Below, one piece after another: positions 8,179-16,748 of a stretch of 64,000 nucleotides of DNA. Within the stretch, counting starts at the first letter, position 1, and every line of letters starts with the position of its first letter. The notes below the pieces were generated by a model. The model ran no database searches and was not told the origin of the DNA. It worked only from the letters and a program-made list of their open reading frames with translations. Source of the DNA: Rossellomorea aquimaris (GTDB lineage Bacteria; Bacillota; Bacilli; Bacillales; Bacillaceae_B); contig NZ_JAIVAR010000005.1 in the NCBI RefSeq assembly GCF_020171925.1, positions 124,001 to 188,000 on the forward strand, in the 5' to 3' direction. Made by a program: the position numbers and the translations under genes.

Positions 8179-9081
8179 ATGGAACGAATCAATATCGCTG
8201 AAGAATTATCATTCTCCCGGATCATACATGGTCTATGGAGGTTAGCGGAATGGAATCAATCTAACGAAGAGATTCTATCCCTGATTAAATCCAATCTTGA
8301 AAACGGCATCACGACTTTCGATCATGCCGATGTCTATGGGTCATATACATGTGAGGAACTATTTGGGAACGCCCTTTCATTGGAACCTTCCATCAGGGAG
8401 AAGATGGAGATTGTGACAAAGTGCGGCATAATCCTTCCGTCTGAAAACCGTCCTCAGCACAAGACTCATCACTACAATACAAGCAGAAAACATATTGTCG
8501 AGTCGGTTGAACAGTCATTGAAGAATCTGAGAACCGACTATATCGATGTGCTACTCATTCACCGCCCGGATCCTTTCATGGATGGCCAGGAAGTAGCCGA
8601 GGCGTTTACGCAACTTAAAGATGAGGGGAAAGTACGGCACTTCGGTGTGTCCAACTTCAAGAAACACCAGTGGGACATGCTGCAATCATACCTCCCGTTC
8701 CCATTAGTGACGAACCAGATTGAACTATCTGCCTACCACCTTGAAAATTTTGAAGACGGTACGCTCAATCTTTGTCAGGAGAAGAGGGTTGCCCCGATGG
8801 CATGGTCACCGCTTGCAGGCGGAGACATCTTTACAGGCAAGGATGAGAAGGCGATCCGCCTTCGCGATACACTTGAGAAAGTGAAGGACGAAATCGGTGC
8901 CCAAGGAATCGACTCCGTGCTTTACGCATGGCTGCTGAATCATCCTGCAGGCATCATGCCGATTGTCGGTTCAGGTAAAGAAGAACGCATTCAAAGAGCG
9001 ATTGAGTCCCTCGATTTAAAACTGAACCACGATCAATGGTTCGAGATCCTCCAAAGCTCAATGGGACACGATGTCCCGTAA
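8179..9081 (+). CDS. aldo/keto reductase, YdhF/YcsN-type
   Basis: This is an NADPH-dependent aldo/keto reductase of 300 residues on a TIM barrel. The catalytic tetrad is visible: Asp and Tyr in FDHADVYGSY, Lys in VTKCG and His in LLIHRPDP. The cofactor end is MPIVGSGKEERI. Size and sequence match the E. coli YdhF / B. subtilis YcsN subgroup; the physiological carbonyl substrate is unknown. It is monocistronic and divergent from the kinase-fold gene, with a good terminator. Confidence 0.92.
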   Translation: MERINIAEELSFSRIIHGLWRLAEWNQSNEEILSLIKSNLENGITTFDHADVYGSYTCEELFGNALSLEPSIREKMEIVTKCGIILPSENRPQHKTHHYNTSRKHIVESVEQSLKNLRTDYIDVLLIHRPDPFMDGQEVAEAFTQLKDEGKVRHFGVSNFKKHQWDMLQSYLPFPLVTNQIELSAYHLENFEDGTLNLCQEKRVAPMAWSPLAGGDIFTGKDEKAIRLRDTLEKVKDEIGAQGIDSVLYAWLLNHPAGIMPIVGSGKEERIQRAIESLDLKLNHDQWFEILQSSMGHDVP

Positions 9082-9094
9082 GGAATCATTCATC

Positions 9095-9136
9095 AAAAAA
9101 AAGACGATCCTTTTACTATAAAGGGTCGTCTTTTTT
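9095..9136. terminator. bidirectional intrinsic terminator
   Basis: Stem AAAAGACGATCCTTT / AAAGGGTCGTCTTTT with a short loop, A-run left and T6 right. It ends the aldo/keto reductase gene and reaches the first base of the stop codon of the convergent FbpA-like gene. Confidence 0.85.
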
Positions 9137-9306
9137 CAGCTAATATAATATTCGATATAAACTTCCTGGATTTCATCCAAAGAAAGCTCATATAACTGTT
9201 TGCCAAAGTATTTATATACACCAATTCTTAATAGCTGTTGGATATAGAAATCTTTTTTCATTTCAGGTGAATCTGGTTCGGTTGATTTATTTTCTTGATG
9301 CAGCAT
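9136..9306 (-). CDS. FbpA-family small protein
   Basis: This short gene encodes 56 residues. The core KKDFYIQQLLRIGVYKYFGK followed by QLYELSLDEIQEVYI matches the family named after B. subtilis Fur-regulated basic protein A. In B. subtilis such proteins act with the iron-sparing sRNA response; that role is not shown here. This member is acidic rather than basic. GGAGGGATG precedes the ATG. The upstream region has a sigma-B-like promoter rather than an obvious Fur box, suggesting general-stress control. Confidence 0.75.
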   Translation of the reverse strand: MLHQENKSTEPDSPEMKKDFYIQQLLRIGVYKYFGKQLYELSLDEIQEVYIEYYIS

Positions 9307-9329
9307 GGTTCATCCCTCCACTTTGGGAT

Positions 9330-9356
9330 ATACCCTGACACGGGCAAGGAGTAAAC
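9330..9356 (-). promoter_or_regulatory. sigma-B-type promoter of the FbpA-like gene
   Basis: Read leftward: GTTTAC (9356-9351), 15 bp, GGGTAT (9335-9330). This fits the sigma-B consensus GTTTAA-N12-15-GGGTAT with one mismatch, and lies 23 bp before the start codon. Confidence 0.6.
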
Positions 9357-9394
9357 CTACTAACGCCTCAAGCTGCTGATTGTATAATCAAATG

Positions 9395-9425
9395 AAAAAA
9401 GACCGGGTAATCCTTCCCCGATCTT
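9395..9425 (-). terminator. intrinsic terminator of the 109-residue membrane protein gene
   Basis: Leftward stem GATCGGGG / CCCGGTC with a short A-rich loop, then TTTTTT. Confidence 0.75.
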
Positions 9426-9430
9426 CTTCG

Positions 9431-9760
9431 TCAATTTTGCTGTAGCTGCTTTTTCTTATCACGTTTAATGAAGAAATCCAACGCTACCCAGAAGACCACC
9501 GAAACGATTGCAAAGTATGAAATCGCGAAATAGATGTCTTCCGTTTTCCAATCGAGTCTAGGGACCATCATCCCCAACCCTCCTGAAATGACGTAATAGA
9601 TTCCGATCAGCTGAAGATAAAGCTTTCTTGGTGCTTCTATATTTTCTAAGTAACCTTTTCCTGCTTTCCCGAAGAAAATTGCGATCCCTCTTAAAATGAT
9701 GTAAGCAGAAAAGGCTATGATAAGAGCGACAACAAACTCCTGGTTGAATACATCGGCCAT
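9431..9760 (-). CDS. small integral membrane protein, unknown function
   Basis: This is a 109-residue protein with three predicted membrane helices (about 8-26, 46-64 and 74-96) and a Lys-rich cytoplasmic tail (FFIKRDKKKQLQQN). The start at 9760 is fixed by a perfect AGAAAGGAG 7 nt upstream; a longer frame to 9865 has no ribosome site. It lies downstream of the two-component operon with a gap of about 195 bp. I do not recognise the family. Confidence 0.7.
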   Translation of the reverse strand: MADVFNQEFVVALIIAFSAYIILRGIAIFFGKAGKGYLENIEAPRKLYLQLIGIYYVISGGLGMMVPRLDWKTEDIYFAISYFAIVSVVFWVALDFFIKRDKKKQLQQN

Positions 9761-9954
9761 AACCGTTCTCCTTTCTGCATCCAATGTGAGTCCATGCTGA
9801 TTGTAATAGTTGTGGAGGGTCAATTCACTCACCACATAGAACAGCCTGGCCCAAAAATGGATCATGGTACTTTAAAAGGATAAACTCATTATCATCCAAT
9901 TTCAAGCCTAAACTTTTACTGAATACAATGCGAAATCGTTCCACATGTTGATCA

Positions 9955-11397
9955 TCAAGTTGTTTGCTCATGTGGAAATCTGAGGGTGAACACGGTTCCT
10001 TGTTGCTTTTTACTCTTCACTTCTATGGTCCCGTCATGGATTTCAATCAGTTTCTTCACAATGGAAAGACCAAGCCCAAATTCCCCATGTGGGAGACTCC
10101 TCCTCGATACATCGGCTTTGTAGAACCTTTCCCATATTGAATGGATCTCTTCAGGGTCCATTCCTATTCCATCATCTTCAATCATGATGACCGTTTCATT
10201 GTACCCTCTTTGCCCTTTCAAATAAATTGTGCCATTTTCAGTGAACTGGATACTATTTTTCGTGAGATTCATCAGTATTTGGATCACACGGTCATAGTCG
10301 GCGAATAAGGTGATTCCTTCTTCTGCTTCGATCTCGATTCGGTTTCCTTTCTCTTTGGCGAAAGGGGCTAGATGATCGTTAATCGTCTCGAACAATTCCA
10401 CCAGGGATACTCTCACTTTATGCAGTTGTACTTGATTTGTACGGATTCTTTCGTAATCCAGGTTCTCATTTACAAGTCGAATCAACCGCTTCGTCTCTGA
10501 ATGCATAAGGTCGATACCTTTCTGCTTCTCTTTCCCTGAAAGGATATCTGTCCTCATTCCTTCTATGATCCCTTTAATCGTAGTCAAAGGTGTTCTCAAT
10601 TCATGTGATACATCGGCCATGAACTGCCTTCTTAATTTTTCGAGGCGCTCTATCTCTTCATCCGATTCCTTGAGCTTTTTCACCATTTCGTTGAAATCCC
10701 TGGACAATTCTCCCACTTCATCCCTATACGTCACAGGAACGGTTACGTCGTAATCACCAAGTGCCACTTTAGAGGTCCCATCCCTTAGCTTCCGGATCCT
10801 TCTCACATGGAAAGAAGATAGGAACCAACTGATCAGGACTGTTATGAAAACGGTAAACATCATAATCGTGAATAGGGATTTATTGATTTCGGATATCATA
10901 CGTTCCGATCCAGAAATCGCCGAAGTCAACATAATCCCACCTTGAAAGGTCCCGTCCTTTATAAGCGGAATGGCAACAAGAGAGACCACCTGATCAAACC
11001 GATCCAGATCACGCTTCACAACAAGCTTCTCGCCCCTTTTGATCGTTTCCCACTCCTCTTCCGATAGTTTTAGATCCGGAGGTAATTTAGCAGGATGAAA
11101 ATTCACTTTTCCCTCTTCATTAAAGAATAGGAAATGAATATTCCTTGCTTTAAGTAAATCACTGTAACTGCGGACTCTTGTCATCGTGTTACCACGCGGC
11201 ATCCGCTCATTTGATAGGGAACCGATCTGTTCGCCATACGTCATCAATTCTTCAACCTTGTTCTCATACACAAGGTTCTCTATGAATTGTGAAAAAGAGA
11301 AGCTCAATATTAGAAATGCAACCAGTATCGGGGTCATATGACTGATCAATAACTGATAGAGATATTTAATGTTCATGATCTGCAGTTGTTTCATCAA
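9955..11397 (-). CDS. membrane sensor histidine kinase
   Basis: The 480-residue protein has a first helix (about 19-42), an extracytoplasmic sensor of about 130 residues, a second helix (174-195), a HAMP linker (196-248), a HisKA domain with phospho-acceptor His265 (DVSHELRTPLTTIKG) and a HATPase domain with N-box (NLTKNSIQF), G1 (DDGIGMD) and G2 (GLGLSIVKKL) motifs. It overlaps the regulator gene by 32 bp, so translation is coupled. The divergent ABC exporter and secreted protein make an envelope or peptide signal likely. B. subtilis yclJK next to yclHI is the closest arrangement I recall, but orthology is not shown. Confidence 0.93.
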   Translation of the reverse strand: MMKQLQIMNIKYLYQLLISHMTPILVAFLILSFSFSQFIENLVYENKVEELMTYGEQIGSLSNERMPRGNTMTRVRSYSDLLKARNIHFLFFNEEGKVNFHPAKLPPDLKLSEEEWETIKRGEKLVVKRDLDRFDQVVSLVAIPLIKDGTFQGGIMLTSAISGSERMISEINKSLFTIMMFTVFITVLISWFLSSFHVRRIRKLRDGTSKVALGDYDVTVPVTYRDEVGELSRDFNEMVKKLKESDEEIERLEKLRRQFMADVSHELRTPLTTIKGIIEGMRTDILSGKEKQKGIDLMHSETKRLIRLVNENLDYERIRTNQVQLHKVRVSLVELFETINDHLAPFAKEKGNRIEIEAEEGITLFADYDRVIQILMNLTKNSIQFTENGTIYLKGQRGYNETVIMIEDDGIGMDPEEIHSIWERFYKADVSRRSLPHGEFGLGLSIVKKLIEIHDGTIEVKSKKQQGTVFTLRFPHEQTT

Positions 11398-12067
11398 ATT
11401 TATACCCTACTCCCCAGATTGTATGGATGAAGGATGGAAGAAGGTACTCAAGCTTCTTGCGCAGTCTCTTGATATGTACGTCAACGGTTCGTTCATCGCC
11501 ATAGAACTGGTACCCCCATACTCTCTCCAATAACTGTTCCCTTGAAAAGACCTGTTTTGGGTGCTCGATGAAATGGGAAAGCAAATCAAATTCCTTTGGT
11601 GTTAAATCCGGTATCAGGTTGTCACCGATATAGACTTCTCTCGCTTCTTTACTCAGTTTGAAATATTTCGTTTTTACAAATTCCTGAGGTACACCTTCAT
11701 TCCCTTGTCTTTTCGTCCTTCTCATCACGGCTTTGATGCGTGCCATCAAAGCTAAAGGGCTGAAAGGCTTCGTCACATAATCATCGGCACCTAATTCAAG
11801 TCCGATGACCTGATCGGATTCACTATCCTTTGCCGTAAGCATAATAATTGGAACCGAGCTCTTCTCCCTGATCTTCCTGCATAATGAAACACCATCCATA
11901 CCAGGCAGCATCCAGTCCAGAATCAACAAATCCCATTCACCCTGTTGGAACTGTTGATATCCTTCTTCACCATCATGTATAAATGTACTTTCATATCCTT
12001 CTTTTAATAAGAACATCTCAATCATTGAGCACACACTCATATTGTCTTCAACAACCAAAATTTTCAT
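11366..12067 (-). CDS. OmpR/PhoB-family response regulator
   Basis: The receiver domain starts MKILVVEDN, with phospho-acceptor Asp51 (LLILDWMLPGMDG), the conserved Thr/Lys (IIMLTAKDS and VTKPFSP) and a C-terminal winged helix (LTPKEFDLLSHFIEHPKQVF ... ERTVDVHIKRLRKKL). The ATG at 12067 follows GGGGGTAATGCA; an extended frame to 12157 would add 30 residues ahead of the receiver and run into the divergent control region. It partners the downstream histidine kinase. The three 11-bp direct repeats at 12165-12196 are a plausible binding site for it. Confidence 0.95.
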   Translation of the reverse strand: MKILVVEDNMSVCSMIEMFLLKEGYESTFIHDGEEGYQQFQQGEWDLLILDWMLPGMDGVSLCRKIREKSSVPIIMLTAKDSESDQVIGLELGADDYVTKPFSPLALMARIKAVMRRTKRQGNEGVPQEFVKTKYFKLSKEAREVYIGDNLIPDLTPKEFDLLSHFIEHPKQVFSREQLLERVWGYQFYGDERTVDVHIKRLRKKLEYLLPSFIHTIWGVGYKFDETTADHEH

Positions 12068-12164
12068 TGCATTACCCCCTGTCCGAACCTTGTCTTTTCT
12101 CTTAAAGTACTGTGTTTCAATCATGTTTTCAATGTTTATTTGTTTGTTCTTGAACATTTAAACG

Positions 12165-12196
12165 TTAGGTCATTCTTTGTTCATAGTTTGGTCATA
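12165..12196 (+). promoter_or_regulatory. three 11-bp-spaced direct repeats, candidate response-regulator site
   Basis: TTAGGTCATT (12165-12174), TTTGTTCATA (12176-12185) and TTTGGTCATA (12187-12196) repeat with an exact 11-bp period. The last repeat covers a poor -35 (TTGGTC, 12188-12193), 17 bp before TATCAC (12211-12216). This is the layout expected for activation by an OmpR-type regulator. The repeats lie between the regulator gene and the secreted-protein/ABC operon. Confidence 0.6.
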
Positions 12197-12247
12197 AATG
12201 GTGGATAAGCTATCACTGTATCACACTAATAGAAAGGATGAAGGACA

Positions 12248-12874
12248 ATGTTCAAGACAAAAAGAGTTTCGGCGGTATCACTTACCATACCAATCGTAAG
12301 TTTACTGTTATTCCAGCCTGTAAGCGCTGAAGAGGTCCCTTCATCTTCCATCTTGCAAGAAGGGCAACCTGCGAAGGTGGAAATGGATGACCTTGTGAAA
12401 GAAGGCTTCGATGAACATGATCTTCACATCGCCAATCACCTGGCGAAAAAAACTGAAGGGAAAGCATCTGCAGAAGCGTTATTGAAGCGTTACAAGGAAT
12501 TGGGCTCTTGGGTGAGTGTAGCGAAAGAATACTCGATCGAGTTCAAGGAAAAAGACAAACGCCCCAGTCATAAAATGCGAGTCCACATCGAGGAGCATCG
12601 TTCAGAGGTGATCAAATATCTTTCGACTTATACTGGGGTTTCCGAAGAGAAGCTGACACAATACACAACTGAAGGAGTCGAACTGCATAAGATTGCCCGC
12701 CTCGCCCCTCTTTCAAAACTGACAGGCGAAAGTCTTGATGAACTAATAGGACTGGATCTGGATAAAAGGAGTTTACAAGACTACGTAGAAAACAAAAAGA
12801 TTGACCTTGAAGCGCTAAAAAAAGAGAGGCGTGAATTTAGAAAGGGATTAATCGGAACGTTGGAGTCCCTTTAA
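12248..12874 (+). CDS. secreted protein of unknown function, first gene of ABC exporter operon
   Basis: The 208-residue protein starts with a signal peptide (hydrophobic 10-24, cleavage probably after PVSA-E). The mature part is highly charged and mostly helical, with a repeated style of segment (LLKRYKELGSWVSVAKEYSI; LSKLTGESLDELIGLDLDKR). No catalytic motif or lipobox is seen. It is 21 bp upstream of the FtsX-type permease and lies behind the 11-bp direct repeats, so it is probably made together with the exporter and may serve as its extracellular partner or sensor. That role is an inference. Confidence 0.75.
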   Translation: MFKTKRVSAVSLTIPIVSLLLFQPVSAEEVPSSSILQEGQPAKVEMDDLVKEGFDEHDLHIANHLAKKTEGKASAEALLKRYKELGSWVSVAKEYSIEFKEKDKRPSHKMRVHIEEHRSEVIKYLSTYTGVSEEKLTQYTTEGVELHKIARLAPLSKLTGESLDELIGLDLDKRSLQDYVENKKIDLEALKKERREFRKGLIGTLESL

Positions 12875-12895
12875 TTTTCGGAGGAGATCAGGAGT

Positions 12896-14296
12896 ATGAA
12901 CTTTATTAAACGTGCATATTGGAACGTAACTTCCCGGTTGGGGAAAAGCATGCTATTGCTCATTGTATTGACCGTTATATCCGTACTGGTCCTTTCCGGT
13001 CTGACGATACAGACTGCCGCAAATCAATCCAGTATTATGGCCCGGGAGAAACTCGGTGGAGAAGTCACCTTGACGGTCGATCGAGAAAAGCTGATGGAGA
13101 CACAACAAGATGATGCAGGGAGAAGGGCAAGATTTGAACCAGTCCCGATCCCTGAGGATTCTGCGAACGAATTAAAGGATTCCAACTATGTGAAAGGCTA
13201 TAACTATTATTCCAGCACTACTGCTTTTGCGAACGGGTTCAATGCGATAGGAAGTGAAGTAACCGAGTCCTCCTCGGATCAAGGCCAAGGCTTCGGGGGA
13301 GGAAGGATGGCAGGTGATGTCAGCATCCAGGGCGTCTCTTATACCGACGCTTCGGAATCTTTCATGAATGGACAAGCAACCCTGCTTGAGGGACGTCATC
13401 TGACAGCGGAAGATGAGAATCAACAAGTCACTTTAATCGAAAAAAACCTCGCAAGTGAAAATGACCTGAGTGTGGGTGACTCACTGACAGTTTCAAATGC
13501 AGATGGTGTGGAATTAAATCTGGAAATCGTGGGCATCTATGAGACAACTGCCGAAATCGACGATCGTGCTCAAAACATTACATCGTTGAACCCTTATAAT
13601 CAACTATTTGTCCCAGTCACTGCTGCAAGCACATTAAAAGGATCAACGGGTACCATTGACCGGGCAGTTTATTTTATGAAAGACCCGATAGACATCCAGG
13701 CATTCATGAATGATGCAAAAGCTTCAACTTCCATTGATTTCAATCAATTTAAACTTGATGCAAATGATCAATTATATCAACAGATGATGGGACCGATCGA
13801 GAATGTGGCTTCTTTCTCGGGTCATGTAGTCATTCTTGTCACCATAGCCGGCGCCATCATATTAGCACTCATCATCATGATGACAATAAGGGAAAGAAAA
13901 TATGAAATGGGCGTATTGCTCGCGATCGGTGAGAGGAAATCGAAGCTCATCAGTCAATTCCTCATTGAAATCACCATTGTCGCATTCATTGCAATGGGAA
14001 TATCCACGTTTTCAGGTAACCTGGTTGCTGAACAGATAGGAAAACAATTGCTCCAGCAAGAAATCACGACAAGCGAGACAGCTGATATGCCGGCTTCGTT
14101 ACCTAACAGCCGCCGTAACCCATTCCAGCAGCAGCTTCAAGATGTAGATGTAGTGGATGAATTATCAATTGATATCACGAGCGGAGATCTAATGAGATTG
14201 TTCTTCATCGGACTACTCGTTGTCCTCGTCTCAACCATCCTCCCATCACTTACCGTACTGAGACTGCATCCAAAGACAATTTTGACAAAGGACTAA
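12896..14296 (+). CDS. ABC transporter permease, FtsX/MacB type
   Basis: The 466-residue permease has one N-terminal helix (about 17-40), a large extracytoplasmic domain of about 270 residues (MacB periplasmic-core type) and three C-terminal helices (about 305-330, 350-372 and 438-458), the MacB/FtsX topology. A Gly-rich insert (GQGFGGGRMAGD, about 130) and a polar loop rich in Asn/Gln (LPNSRRNPFQQQLQD) lie outside. Such permeases act mechanically on the envelope or export peptides rather than import nutrients. The gene sits between the secreted protein and its ATPase, 13 bp from the latter. Confidence 0.93.
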   Translation: MNFIKRAYWNVTSRLGKSMLLLIVLTVISVLVLSGLTIQTAANQSSIMAREKLGGEVTLTVDREKLMETQQDDAGRRARFEPVPIPEDSANELKDSNYVKGYNYYSSTTAFANGFNAIGSEVTESSSDQGQGFGGGRMAGDVSIQGVSYTDASESFMNGQATLLEGRHLTAEDENQQVTLIEKNLASENDLSVGDSLTVSNADGVELNLEIVGIYETTAEIDDRAQNITSLNPYNQLFVPVTAASTLKGSTGTIDRAVYFMKDPIDIQAFMNDAKASTSIDFNQFKLDANDQLYQQMMGPIENVASFSGHVVILVTIAGAIILALIIMMTIRERKYEMGVLLAIGERKSKLISQFLIEITIVAFIAMGISTFSGNLVAEQIGKQLLQQEITTSETADMPASLPNSRRNPFQQQLQDVDVVDELSIDITSGDLMRLFFIGLLVVLVSTILPSLTVLRLHPKTILTKD

Positions 14297-14309
14297 GGAG
14301 GTCATCAAT

Positions 14310-15008
14310 ATGAGTCAGTTGTTGCAATTTGAAAACGTAAGCTACAGCTATAAAAAGGGGGCAGATTCGCATCCGATCTTAAATGACGTCACAGCAGAGT
14401 TTCATAGAGGCGTATTCTATACATGCGTTGGCCCTTCAGGGTCCGGAAAAACCACTTTCCTGTCACTCGCCAGTGCACTTGATGTGCCGACAGGGGGCAG
14501 GGTGCTTTATGAAGGGAAAAACATTAAGGATATAGGGCTGACAACTTTCAGGAATCAGTATGTTTCGATTGTATTTCAGTCCTATAACCTCCTCCCCTAT
14601 ATGACAGCACTCCAAAATGTCATTACCGCAATGGAAATCACAAAATCAAAGGTGAAAGACAAAAAAGCACATGCGTTGGAAATGCTCGAAAAAGTTGGGA
14701 TATCAGAAGAAAAAGCACGACAGAAAGTGCTGACACTGAGCGGTGGACAACAGCAAAGAGTCTCCATTGCAAGGGCACTCTCCTGCCAGTCCTCTCTCAT
14801 CCTCGCTGATGAACCGACCGGTAATCTGGATGAGTCCACGGCCAGGGGAATTGTGGAGCTGTTTAAGGAGCTTGCCCATAAAGAAAACAAATGTGTGATT
14901 GTCGTCACCCACGATCAAGAACTTTCACTCGTTTCAGACACCGTCATTTCCCTGTCTCGGGGCAAGCTGCACTTTAATCACAAGGAGAAAAAAGAGAGAT
15001 TTGTGTAA
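14310..15008 (+). CDS. ABC transporter ATP-binding protein, MacB/LolD type
   Basis: The 232-residue ATPase has Walker A GPSGSGKTT, Q-loop IVFQSYNLLPYMT, signature LSGGQQQRVSIARAL, Walker B LILADEPTGNLD and H-loop VVTHDQE, the pattern of the MacB/LolD group that pairs with FtsX-like permeases. It closes the three-gene operon and is followed by a strong terminator. Together with the divergent two-component system this forms a sensor-exporter module of the kind that responds to envelope-active compounds in Bacilli. Confidence 0.95.
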   Translation: MSQLLQFENVSYSYKKGADSHPILNDVTAEFHRGVFYTCVGPSGSGKTTFLSLASALDVPTGGRVLYEGKNIKDIGLTTFRNQYVSIVFQSYNLLPYMTALQNVITAMEITKSKVKDKKAHALEMLEKVGISEEKARQKVLTLSGGQQQRVSIARALSCQSSLILADEPTGNLDESTARGIVELFKELAHKENKCVIVVTHDQELSLVSDTVISLSRGKLHFNHKEKKERFV

Positions 15009-15022
15009 TTGATGAATGACTA

Positions 15023-15072
15023 TAAAGGCAGTCCGCATGAACACCATCGAGTGATCATGCGGACTGCCTTTA
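15023..15072 (+). terminator. intrinsic terminator of the ABC operon
   Basis: A perfect 18-bp stem (TAAAGGCAGTCCGCATGA and complement) with a 14-nt loop; the downstream sequence is CGTTTTT. Confidence 0.8.
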
Positions 15073-15126
15073 CGTTTTTCGAAGGTTTCCCGTAAACATG
15101 GTTGTACCTTAAGAAAGAAGCGAATA

Positions 15127-15230
15127 GTGGTTGATTTTCTCTCCAGGTGACTCACTTTCGGTGGGGAGCGAGCCTGAGCCTCCTCGGGGAAAGTCTGAGC
15201 GGAAAGCGGAGTCTTGCAAGGAATCGGGCA
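15127..15230. repeat. degenerate copy of a widespread Bacillus intergenic repeat
   Basis: The segment contains GGTTGATTT, CTCCAGG, CACTTTCG, GAGCCTCCTCGGG and GGAAAGCGGAGTCT in the order found in an abundant non-coding repeat of Bacillus-group genomes (as I recall it, beginning GTTGATTTCCGCTCCAGG and containing GAGCCTCCTCGG). This copy has internal deletions and many substitutions and contains no gene. It fills most of the gap between the ABC operon and the GntP permease. Confidence 0.5.
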
Positions 15231-15357
15231 GGGTGTTCTACAGAGTAATTACTTACAACTACCTTTACGAAAAGAGCTTTTATATTACAACCACCGAATC
15301 AGGATAAATCGGTATGATTTTGGAAGAATAATCGTAAACAAGTTTGAGAGGTGAATT

Positions 15358-16644
15358 ATGACTAGCATCATTATTGGATTACTTCTACTTATGTTATTAG
15401 CTTACTTGGGCTGGTCCATCATTTGGATTGCCCCTTTGGTGGCAGGACTGGTCGCGCTCATGAGCGGACTCGACTTGCTTCCTGCGTATACAGAAACCTA
15501 TATGACCGGCTTTGTTGATTTTGCAAAGAAGTGGTTCCCTGTGTTCCTTTTCGGGGCGATCTTCGGAAAACTGATGGAAGATGTAGGCGCCGCACAGTCC
15601 GTTGCCTATAAAATCACCAGCATCATCGGGAAAGATCGGGCGATATTGGGCGTCCTAATCGCGGCAGCCGTTTTGACATATGGCGGAGTCAGCCTCTTTG
15701 TCGTCGTCTTTGCCATTTACCCTCTGGCCATCGCGATGTTCAGGGAAGCGGACATAACCCGTAAGCTTCTTCCTCCTGTGTTCGTACTGGGGGCATTTAC
15801 GTTTACGATGACAGCCATTCCGGGCACACCCCAAATCCAGAACCTGATTCCAATGGATTATTTCAAGACGACCCCTACAGCCGCTCCGATCATCGGGGTT
15901 GTCGGAGGATTGATCATGGCCGCCGGCGGGTACTTTTATCTTAGATGGCGTCAAAGCATGTTCACCAAGAAAGGTGATACGTTCACCGAGCCGGGCGAAG
16001 GGAATGAAGTAAAGGAAATCAAAAAGGATGAACTTCCTAACTTTTATCTGTCCTTCCTGCCCTTGGTCATCGTGGTGGTGACCTTGAATGTTTTCGATTG
16101 GAACATATTGACCTCCCTTTTGGTGGGGATCCTTTCAATCTTATTGATTAATCTCAAGCATTTCAAGAAGTTCATACCGTCGATTAACGGCGGGGCGAAA
16201 GGCTCTGTCATGGCGGTCATCAATACAAGCGCCGCCGTCGGTTTCGGTGCCGTCGTTACAGCCGCTCCAGGCTTCAAGACGCTGACAAATCTGATTCTTG
16301 GAATCAAAGGGAATCCTGTCATTTCAGAAGCGATCGCCGTCCAGGTCCTGGCTGCCATCACCGGTTCGGCATCCGGTGGGATGGGCATTGCCCTTGAGGC
16401 ATTGGGCGATAAATACTATGAACTATCCCAATCATCGGGCATCAGCGCGGAAGCTTTTCACAGGATCGCATCCATTTCTTCCGGTGCCTCCATCCTGCCT
16501 CATAACGGGGCGCTGCTGACATTGTTTGCGGTAACGGGACTGACGCATAAAGACTCTTATCTGGATGTCGCGGTCGTTGGATTGCTGATTCCGACCGTCG
16601 CTGAAATTGCGTCCATTATTTTGGCGAATATGGGGATATATTAA
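15358..16644 (+). CDS. GntP-family permease, probably for a hydroxy-acid such as 3-hydroxybutyrate
   Basis: The 428-residue membrane protein has about 12 hydrophobic segments and GntP-family features (LTYGGVSLFVVVFAIYPLA; TAIPGTPQIQNLIP; a C-terminal SGASILPHNGALLTL). The family carries gluconate and related hydroxy-acids with protons. Its partner here, 104 bp downstream, is 3-hydroxybutyrate dehydrogenase, and B. subtilis has a similar yxjC-scoA-scoB-yxjF order, so a ketone-body substrate is inferred. The scoAB CoA-transferase genes are absent here. GAGAGGTGAATT precedes the ATG. Confidence 0.85.
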   Translation: MTSIIIGLLLLMLLAYLGWSIIWIAPLVAGLVALMSGLDLLPAYTETYMTGFVDFAKKWFPVFLFGAIFGKLMEDVGAAQSVAYKITSIIGKDRAILGVLIAAAVLTYGGVSLFVVVFAIYPLAIAMFREADITRKLLPPVFVLGAFTFTMTAIPGTPQIQNLIPMDYFKTTPTAAPIIGVVGGLIMAAGGYFYLRWRQSMFTKKGDTFTEPGEGNEVKEIKKDELPNFYLSFLPLVIVVVTLNVFDWNILTSLLVGILSILLINLKHFKKFIPSINGGAKGSVMAVINTSAAVGFGAVVTAAPGFKTLTNLILGIKGNPVISEAIAVQVLAAITGSASGGMGIALEALGDKYYELSQSSGISAEAFHRIASISSGASILPHNGALLTLFAVTGLTHKDSYLDVAVVGLLIPTVAEIASIILANMGIY

Positions 16645-16748
16645 GGGAGAATTGATTCGTGGTCGAATCATCATGACATTGTTCATATAGCCGTACTCTT
16701 TCCAGGGAACGACCATCACAATACTCAAACACTTAGGAGGAATGAATC

